NCBI GenBank assembly: GCA_037127315.1
Contig: JBBBDQ010000192.1
Coordinates: 667,001-731,000, forward strand
DNA: 64,000 bases
Direction: 5' to 3'
Origin: Ascarosepion bandense
Lineage: Eukaryota > Mollusca > Cephalopoda > Sepiida > Sepiidae
Shown here: piece by piece, positions 56,478-64,000 of the stretch
Layout: the number at the start of each line of letters is the position of its first letter
Numbering within the stretch: the first letter of the stretch is position 1
The notes under the pieces: model-generated
The model's database searches: none
The model's input: only the letters and a program-made list of their open reading frames with translations
Told to the model about the DNA's origin: nothing
Translations under genes and position numbers: made by a program

Positions 56478-56930
56478 ATGAGCAATCATTGGGTGACAGC
56501 CCACTAGATCACTGCATATTCATGTAGAATGTGAGAATGGTGTTGTCCTGAAAAAGGAAGATTTGTAGTGCAGTTAAAAAGCACTGTTCTGAAAAAGACA
56601 CTTTCTTGCTGGTATTGCTAGTGGGAAGGTAGCTGGAGCTGTGGGCCAGCTGTAGATGGAACAGATACTACACTTTGATCCTAGGCATCTTGGCCACAGA
56701 TGTCATGTTTATTTAAATAATATATAAAGTACATTATTTTGTGGCACAAGGCCAAATGGGAAATGGAAAGAAGCTTGTCTAATCGTCTATCCTACACTTA
56801 GCTAATTCAATATTTAGCTCCTGCAGGTTTTGTGCAAGGTAGGCATGACTAATTAAGACAAGCTTAGACATACTGAGTCCAGCTTTGTACCCAGTTACTA
56901 TATATGCAGAGGTGGGTAATCTTTGACCAG
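56478..56930. other. Unclassified spacer
   Basis: AT-rich spacer containing GGCACAAGGCCAA at about 56,742, a short motif also present near 34,918 and, in reverse, near 54,010. Nothing else was assigned. Confidence 0.3.
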
Positions 56931-56934
56931 TGGC

Positions 56935-58920
56935 CTCGTGTCTGCGCTTGAGTTCCTCACTTTAAATTTGACCTTGTGTCACAACTTCTGCCAGTGGAGG
57001 AGTAGAGTACTTAGCTATACAACTCACAACCCATTCACTCTCTGGTCTCTGTGACCAAGAGTTTTACAGCTATTTAGCTGAATTTCCTTAACTCTTATTG
57101 ACTGAAGCAACTAGCTGTGAAGGTGAGATCACAGAGGACAAAGTCCATGAAGTATTCAAGAGAGTTGGTAGTGGCAAGTCTCCAAGATTTGATGGTCTGC
57201 CCTACAAATCTTTACTTGAGGCTGTTCAACAATTGATTACAACAGGGATCTGTTACTGGTCATATCTCCAGGGGTGTCATCACACCGTTAAAAATGAACA
57301 AACATGGTGGGAGGTTCTTAAACTACTACAGACCCATAACTCTACTAAACACAAAGTTAAAAATTTTGACCAAGATCCTGATGGCACATTTGCATTTAGT
57401 CAACAAAATTCTGTTAAGATTGAAGCTGTAAAGGAGCCAAACACTTTAGAGCAACCTTCATCTAATCTACATCATCGTAGAGAGCATAGAAGACAATGAT
57501 GAAGTAGCCATGATGATCAATTTGAATCAGTTCAAGGCATTCAACAGGGTTGACCATTGCTATCTGGCTGTTGTCTTACAGACTGTTGGATTCAAGCCCA
57601 ACTTCTTTAAATGGATTAGCCTGCTGTAGTGCTCCCTGAGTTCTGTGGTACAGGTAGTGATTGAGCACTTTTGTACTGTTGTGGCCTGTTTTTCAGGATA
57701 GTCTGCTGTATCCTGTACTGGCTGAGAGAGGGTGTGCAGACCAGCCCTATACTGGTATAATTAGTCTCTTTGGAAGTGCATTTGCTAAGGTTTCCATGTA
57801 CAATGACATATCCTGTTTTGGGTCACATGACAGCAACATTGAGTTGGTACTGAAGGTGCTTGAAATGGTCACAGAGACCAAGATTAACTGCAACAAGTTT
57901 TCCAGATGTGGTTAAATGCTTCAAAAGGCATTGCTCTTTCAGGGCACTTTAGTTGAATAGATGACCACATTCACATTCTTTGAGTGTGGTTCAGGCTGGA
58001 TCTTCAGCTGGTGAAGAATTGGTCAAAAGTACAGTCAAAAATAGGTCCAGATTTGGCTCTAAAGGTGGTGGTTCTTGAAGGGTAGGGTTGAATTGTGCAA
58101 AATTGTATACAATTTTTAATTTATCCTTTACCAGTTGTCTGGGCTCTTTCTCTCTAAGGATTGTTTGGATGTGCTCCCTCTTGATTGGGAAAGCAAGCCA
58201 TATTTCTGCAGAGAGGTCTGTGTCCAGCAATCGTGTCACTTGGTGAGTCACTGACGTGCTTCAAGGCTGGTTTTCCTACACCACAGATTGACAGGTAAAA
58301 CCACTATGAGTGATGAGTGTTAGGATTTTCTTCTCTAGCCATAATATCACTCCTTTCCATCCCAATGTAAGTCCATTATAAGCCCCAGAAGCAGGAGGCT
58401 TTCCTCCATGCATGTCATCTGGCCTTGCAAGTTACTCTTTAGTCTAGTGGCCTTTGTAGAAGGACATTGTATCAGAAATTAGTGGAGAGGGTTGCTTTGG
58501 AACTGCTACATGATTAGCTCAGTTTTTTGGTGGGCAAATTGCACTCTTTCTGATCCTAGGCACCTGTGTAATTGTGGTTTAGAGGTAATGGCTGAGCATA
58601 CCTTCTTCCACTGTCCACAGGTGCACGCATTCTGAAAGCATGGCAGTGTATTGACAGCTTATATTGATCATAAACATTGTGTCCATGTGTGACAATGTGT
58701 TACCACTGTGGTACGGAATGAAACGTTTGGTGTTTCGCATGCTGATAGCAGGAATGGTGGTGTGGATGAAATGAATAGAGGGAATCTTACAAAAATTAAT
58801 GTTATTCTCATCAAGATCTAATTAGATTCTTTTGGCATCAGCTCATGCTGAAGATCAGAATTGATAGAAAGCAGATTTCCACAAACAGTGGGTGCAAATT
58901 GCAAGCCTGGTTCACATAAA
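56935..58920 (+). mobile_element. Tx1/L1-type LINE, degraded
   Basis: The plus strand encodes, in shifting frames, EATSCEGEITEDKVHEVFKR and GSGKSP-FDGLPYKSLL (57,098-57,230), QFKAFNRVDHCYLA (57,520-57,570), DSNIELVLKVLEM and TKINCNK (57,830-57,900), WRWWFLKGRVELC (58,050-58,100) and a C-terminal zinc motif CNCGLEVMAEHTFFHC (58,570-58,617). The order and phrases are those of Tx1-like reverse transcriptases common in aquatic animals. Many frameshifts and stops are present. Confidence 0.8.
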
Positions 58921-58926
58921 CCTGGC

Positions 58927-59094
58927 TGTAATATAGATACAAAGTAAATCTGATTTCAGAACAACAGTAAAAGTACTAAGCTTTATTCAACTAAAATAAA
59001 ACTCAGCTACAAATGAAAAATAGAAAGTTGTTAGTTAAATAATGAGTTTGGCAGTGTCGATTCTCATATAGTGGGTGCATAGAACACTACTACA
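58927..59094 (-). repeat. Element C 3' LTR
   Basis: 168 bp; the minus strand begins TGTAGTAGTGTTC and ends TATATTACA. It contains TTGAATAAAGC, a polyadenylation hexamer. It is preceded on the minus strand by the purine tract at 59095-59106. Confidence 0.92.
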
Positions 59095-59106
59095 TCCTTT
59101 GCTCCT
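59095..59106 (-). promoter_or_regulatory. Element C polypurine tract
   Basis: AGGAGCAAAGGA on the minus strand ends exactly where the 3' LTR begins, the expected place for the plus-strand primer. One C interrupts the purines. Confidence 0.6.
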
Positions 59107-62100
59107 AGGAAAATTCAGAATTACCATCTGTAATGATCTAGGTGGTTTTTTTTGTCCATTTAAATCTTCTTAACTGTTGAACTTCAGCGACATCTTCATT
59201 AGGTGTTGGGCTCTCCTCTGATATAAAGACACCTGGGGTGCTCCTATCTGGTTTTATTGTGGAAAACTGATTTTAACTTCATTTCAGGGCAGGGAGCTAA
59301 ATTCACAAACAGATACAGTAGACGCTCTTCCATTTGGATACTTTATGTTGACATAAGTCAGATTACTATTTGTATTACAACTTGGTTCCCATAAAAATCA
59401 GTTTTGTTATTTCTTACAAACTTTCTTAATAATATGGGACCTGAGGATATCAGCCAGGATGGGAGAGAACTACTGTATGATGATCAGTATGGAAATGAAA
59501 AAAAATGTTCATGTGAAGTGATATTTGTAGAAGTACATAGCAATGATCTTACAGAGTGTAGCACTTCTGGAAGCACCAATTCCCAGTACTTTTACTTTTC
59601 AGTTAAGTTTTATGATCTAATGGCTAACTGAATCATCTTCCATATCGTGCCATTGAATCGTTCAAACTGCGTTGCCAGTTGGGTGATATGGTTCAGTTTT
59701 ACTTGTTGCGACCCCTTTTTGGATGAGGTAGTCTCAATACTTTAGACATGAAAGACGCACCTATGTCAGAGTGTATCTGAGGGCTTTATTACTGTGGTAG
59801 TGTGCATATTTGGACATGGAAAGATGAATAGAAACTGTGAGTATTTGACAATTATTACTAGTAAATATGTATTGTGCGTAACAGAAGGTATGGGTTCCTT
59901 GAAGTTAATACTTAGTTGTTCCATGAGTCTGGTCACCTTAAGAGTGTTTTCTGGTGGGTTATAGAAACAGGGTTTAATCTCAGCACAGCTTCTGCAAGAA
60001 GAACACACCATTTTCACCTCCTTCATAAAAAAAGGGATTTTTGCTCTAACAAAGTGTAAGAGTCTAGTAATTCCTGGGTGGCATAGTCCATTGTGAATGT
60101 TGACAAGGGCAGAATAGTTAATGACTGAGTAAGTGTAAGCATGGCTAAGTGTGTCAGAAACTACATTTTCCTTGCCAAGGCAGTATTTTATTATTTCTCT
60201 GTAATCGGAGTAAAATGCTTAATGTGATAAATAGTGACTCCACTTCTGAACTGTCTTAATTGCCATGGCCTCCTTTTCTATTATGTGATACATTTCCTTG
60301 TAGTGTTTTTGACATGAACGCTACTAGATATTCACTTTGGTTAAGGGTGGCAGAAATGACTACATTTCATCTTGATTGTATCATATTCCACCTTGAATGG
60401 TAGACTTTCATCAAATGGCTTTAGTGCAGCCACCACCAATTCTTGTTTTATTTGGTTAAATGCTTTGAGTGCTTTCTTTTCAAGTGGGAATTTTGTATTT
60501 TCTACTAGAGGTCGAATTTTTTCAGAGAAGTTTTGTATCCATTTCACTTAATACACAAACATGCCCAGTGGTCTTTTGATTGACTTTGAGTTTTCCAAGG
60601 TAGTTAGATTTTTTAAGGGATGTAATCTTTCTGGTTTGGGTTTAATAATTCCACTGCTGATATAGTATCTTAAAATATTTATGGACTGAACTGAAGTTAC
60701 AAACTTTGATTTGTTGAGGATAATCTTGGCCTTTGCAATAGCCTCTAGAAATCTTTTCACATTTTGGTCTGTGTGCTTCTTGTAATAGTAATGTCATCAA
60801 TATAAAGGAAATTACCACATAGTTTTTCTTTCTCCACCATTTTGTTTATAACTCTCTGGAACAAAGCAGCCACATTTTTGACTTCAATGGAATTCTACAA
60901 AATTGAAATAAATGACCATTTGCCTCAAAAGCAGTGTATTTTCTATCTGATACTTTAAACAGCACCTCGTGATAGGCACTTTTGAAGTCAAATGAAGAAA
61001 ATACATTGTATTTAGCAAGGTTGTTGATCATTTTATCAATTCTTGGTAGTGGGGTAAGTATCCAATTCTGTATACAGGTTTATTTAATCTATTCACATTC
61101 TTTTTTTTATGGTTGGTGTGATCCTTTACCACTACTAGCTGAGCTCACCATAGAGAAATGCTTTTTTCAATTATGCCTTCAGAAAGCAATTTCTGAATTT
61201 CTTTATTTATGAAGGATTGATCCTCCTTGCTAAATTGCCTTGACTTGATAGCAATAGGTTTACAGTTTGGTAATAAATTAGGAAATAGTAAAAGTTCTTC
61301 TATATCCACTGCATTTAATGTGCAAAATTGAAGAGTATTGTCTACAGTTAATTCAGGCAATGGCCCACTGTATTTAAGAGTTATTTTCTGATGCTGGTGT
61401 AACAAATCCTGACCAAGTATCACAGCAGAACTCAAATCCTTCAGGACACCCAAACAGGTAGCAACATATGACTGGCCACTAAGGCAAAGAAGTAGATTTA
61501 CAACTATATATCCCCTTGAGTTAGTGTTTAAAGTTTTCTAGGCCGTGATGATATTTTTACTAGAGGGGTGAATTTCCAAATTTAGTTCCCTTGTTACTCT
61601 GTTGCTTATATAGCTACCAGTACTGCTGGAATCAAGTACAGCACTTAGTTTATTTTCAACCATTACATGCATTGCTATGGAGTAGAGTTCTTGCTCATGG
61701 AATGTTAGCAAATGTGGCCAGTATCTGCCATTGTTGCTAACAAAGGTTTGGACTGAAATATGCACGTGTAATGTCCTTTCTTTGAGCATGTATTACAAAT
61801 AGCCTCACGAGTGGGATAACAATCCCATGAATGATAGAGAAACCCACAAAAAAGGCATTTACATTTGGCTTGGTAAGCCACAGCTACTGCTAGTTCTTTA
61901 AGTTTGACTAAGGCTGCCATTTGAGTTTCTGGAGCAGTATACAACTTATTCTGTTGTACTAAATCTAGAGCAGAAGCTTGCATGTAAGGTGTTTATAAAT
62001 CTAAGGTGATTTTTTTCTAATAGTCGCTGTTGTATAGAATGTGAACTTAAGCCAGAAATGAAGGTGTCACACATAGTTTCATTACCGCATTCCTCAGCAG

Positions 62101-62438
62101 TGTGGTCTCTAAATTTTTTTTTTCAGTTTTTCTAATTCTCTAAAAAGTTTGTCCAGTGACTCTTCCAGCCTGCGTTGTATCATAGCCAACAAATGTCTTG
62201 CAAACACCTCATTAGGTGTTTTAATAAATATAGCATTCAGTTTTTTATGGTCATGTTGAAGTCTGTACATTCTTTGATATATTCAAATACACTGGAACTT
62301 ATACAACTCAGAAGTGCCCGGTATTTCTTTGGAAATCATCTATATAGTTAAGTAGAAATAGTTCACTAATGGCAGTAATCTCTGGCAGCTGTTGGAGAAC
62401 AAGTTTCCATATTGTTTCCATGTTAGAAGTTATCTATC

Positions 62439-62456
62439 TATTTTAGTTGAATAAAT
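62439..62456 (-). promoter_or_regulatory. Candidate self-complementary primer-binding site of element C
   Basis: Directly downstream of the 5' LTR (one base away) the minus strand reads TTTATTCAACTAAAATA. This 17-nt sequence is the exact reverse complement of LTR positions 62512-62528. Family knowledge: Tf1/sushi-type Ty3 elements prime with the 5' end of their own RNA folded onto such a site, in place of a tRNA. Here the match and position fit that scheme; the RNA start is not known. Confidence 0.6.
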
Positions 62457-62624
62457 TGTAATATAGATACAATGTAAATCTGAACTTAGAACAACAGTAA
62501 AAGTACTAAGCTTTATTCAACTAAAATAAAACTCAGCTACAAATGAAAAATAGAAAGTTGTTAGTTAAATAATGAGTTTGGCAGTGTCTATTCTCATATA
62601 GTTGGTGCATAGAACACTACTACA
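62457..62624 (-). repeat. Element C 5' LTR
   Basis: 168 bp, about 96% identical to the LTR at 58,927. It includes TATTTTAGTTGAATAAA on the minus strand (62512-62528), which is exactly complementary to the segment next to the LTR. Confidence 0.92.
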
Positions 62625-62990
62625 CCAGCCAATCTTGATTTCTTTTTCCAGTCCCCTATAATCACTGCAGGATGGATTCCTGATGTACCTCATTCTTTTG
62701 TTTGTCTGGTAAATATGAGTGGCTGTTGTTCCTGGCAATGACTTTCGTTATGATCTTTATCAAGATTCCCAATATCTCCAGTTTTTTATCCTCACTTTTT
62801 AACCTGACAGGGCCAGACTTTTTTTATTGATTCATTTCAGATTTGTGATTTCCAGATTCCATCTGCAATTCTATTACCACAGAAAATTGTCCTACTAACA
62901 TACTGCTATGCTCAAAATGCTAGAAAAAATAGCTTGACCTGTCCAACTCTCACTGAGATATGAGCCCAGTAAACATTATTTGCTGTGTGT
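62625..62990 (+). other. Spacer, possibly decayed RT of element D
   Basis: No confident motif; the sequence may contain the decayed upstream part of the Ty3-like element that becomes readable after 63,010. Confidence 0.3.
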
Positions 62991-63009
62991 AAACAAACTA
63001 AATACTATG

Positions 63010-64000
63010 TGAAATATGTCGAAGCATCTTTTCACTATGTGAGAAACTTGTGGGCCATTACCCTGTGTGTGGCTGGCTCAGAGTAGCAACTGCATTTATA
63101 AAACGGCAGGCAACCGCAGAGACCAACAGATGGGATGATGAAGTCAAGGATGTCTTTCTCTGTTCCATGCTAACAGAAACAGTGGCCTAGGTACATGAGA
63201 TGGAGCCCTTAAGAGGAGACTTGTGCATTGGTGGTAGGGAGATGAAGGTGTGGGTGGAAGCAAGTTCTGTGGCCACAGAAGTGGCATTAGAAGTAAATGG
63301 GAGCATTGTGGAGGATGCTAGTTGGTTGTGTCCAATTGAAGATGCTAATCATATAAATTTGGTTGAGCTTGATGTCATAATAAAAGGTGTAAATCTGGCG
63401 ATTCAGTGGAAAGCTTTGGTGTTACATTTGGTTACAGATTTAACCTGTGTACATTGATGGATATTGAACACCCTTACTGGAAAGGCGTGAGTGAACACAA
63501 ATGCGGCCAGTATGATGTTGTTAAGACGATGCTTAGAGACACTGTGAGCATGGACAGTGAATGTAACACTAGTGAAGTCCTATTTAAACTGCACAAACTG
63601 CTTAACCCAAGTACCACAGAGATGGTTAGATTTGCATCAACATGGAGAAGAATCACTGTCAAAAGGTTGCTCTATTGTGAAGAGTAGATTAAACAAAAAC
63701 CAGGTCATTGATATACACCACCAAAATGGCCACCTGGGTGTGAAAAGGATGTTACATTTTGCCAGATCTGTTGACCCATTAGTGTCTAGAAAACTTGTCG
63801 AATCTGTTGTCAAAACTCGCAAAGCTTGCCAGTCAATTGATCCTGCACCAGTGCATTGGAAAAAGAGGACGCTAAATGTAAAAGCAACTTGGAATAGATT
63901 GGCAATGGATATTACCTACTACAGAGGCTGTCATTTTCTAACACTTATTGACTGTGGGCGTTCTTCTCGATTCATGATATGGCAACCATTTGTCAACCGG
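63010..64000 (+). mobile_element. Ty3-like element D, RNase H to integrase, runs off the window
   Basis: The plus strand reads KLVGHYPVCGWLRVATAFIK and TNRWDDEVKDVFLCSMLTET, then an in-frame stop at 63,187. RNase H follows (MKVWVEASSVATEVALEVNG, HINLVELDVIIKGVNLAIQW, VTDLTCVH). The integrase zinc region (HHQNGHLGVKRMLHFAR, ACQSIDPAPVHW; the first cysteine of the CxxC pair is missing) and core start (LAMDITYYRGCHFLTLIDCG) run to the window end. It is diverged from elements A-C and closer to a second gypsy-like group. Confidence 0.82.

Larger units (their letters stand above)
58927..62624 (-). mobile_element. Ty3/gypsy element C, LTR to LTR, inactive
   Basis: Two 168-bp direct repeats (58927-59094 and 62457-62624) with TGTA...TACA ends differ at about six positions. 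Read on the minus strand, the interior gives gag pieces (62,440-61,990), a CCHC-type knuckle CNTCSKKGHYTC (61,740-61,785), a protease-like segment LDSSSTGSYISNRV (61,600-61,650), RT (61,453-60,780: QSFINKEIQKLLSEGIIEKS, FSSFDFKSAYHEV), RNase H-side pieces (60,760-60,100), integrase pieces (60,026-59,640) and a C-terminal LRR-K--KK motif near 59,180. Many stops are present. The 3' polypurine tract AGGAGCAAAGGA abuts the downstream LTR. No clear target duplication was found. Confidence 0.9.

Noticed and set aside
57991..58251. 86-codon minus-strand frame
   Set aside because: The plus strand at the same place encodes recognisable Tx1-like LINE phrases, so this is its shadow.
1..64000. CRISPR arrays, bacterial operons, rRNA
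   Set aside because: No regularly spaced identical repeats, no operon-like packing and no rRNA-like conserved blocks; the window is eukaryotic.

Overview
This is an AT-rich eukaryotic window with long, repeat-filled introns and many degraded mobile elements. An invertebrate animal, probably a mollusc and plausibly a cephalopod, fits best. That is inferred from overall character (C-terminal importin-9 and ARL6 of animal type, many tRNA-like SINEs, short-LTR Ty3 elements, Penelope-like, RLE-type and Tx1-type retroelements); no single sequence proves the taxon. Only two host genes are supportable.

Region 1 (1-27,070): the 3' part of the importin-9 gene (IPO9), plus strand. Nine coding exons from 5,767 to 26,756 have consistent splice phases and encode the last 373 residues; upstream exons lie outside the window. 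Two introns are about 7 kb and are swollen by insertions. Intron 5 holds a Ty3/gypsy element split by a LINE and by a fragment of a second LTR element. Intron 7 holds an RLE-type non-LTR element, a Penelope-like RT fragment, a tandem repeat carrying TGACGTCA sites and a tRNA-like SINE. Two mariner remnants lie upstream of the first exon.

Region 2 (27,070-39,000): intergenic. A degraded LINE on the minus strand is cut by a solo LTR with a target-site duplication. Then come short repeats, a tandem duplication, a hAT-like transposase remnant and an LTR-like control region.

Region 3 (39,085-39,830): ARL6 (BBS3), minus strand, with an intact 188-codon reading frame in one exon and a possible small 5'UTR intron.

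Region 4 (39,900-64,000): gene-free repeat country. It holds two adjacent 22-bp-arm palindromes, a Penelope-like remnant, a Ty3 element, a roughly 35-bp minisatellite apparently split in two, a LINE cut by a second solo LTR of the same family as the one in region 2 but inverted, mariner copies (one with both terminal repeats), a GC-rich LTR-like block, a Tx1-type LINE, an LTR-to-LTR Ty3 element (58,927-62,624) and the start of another Ty3 element running off the window.

The most interesting signal is in the LTR-to-LTR Ty3 element. Next to its 5' LTR, where a tRNA primer site is expected, there is a 17-nt sequence exactly complementary to a segment inside its own LTR. This suggests self-priming of reverse transcription. 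All elements look dead. No CRISPR, operon, rRNA or convincing functional tRNA gene was seen.
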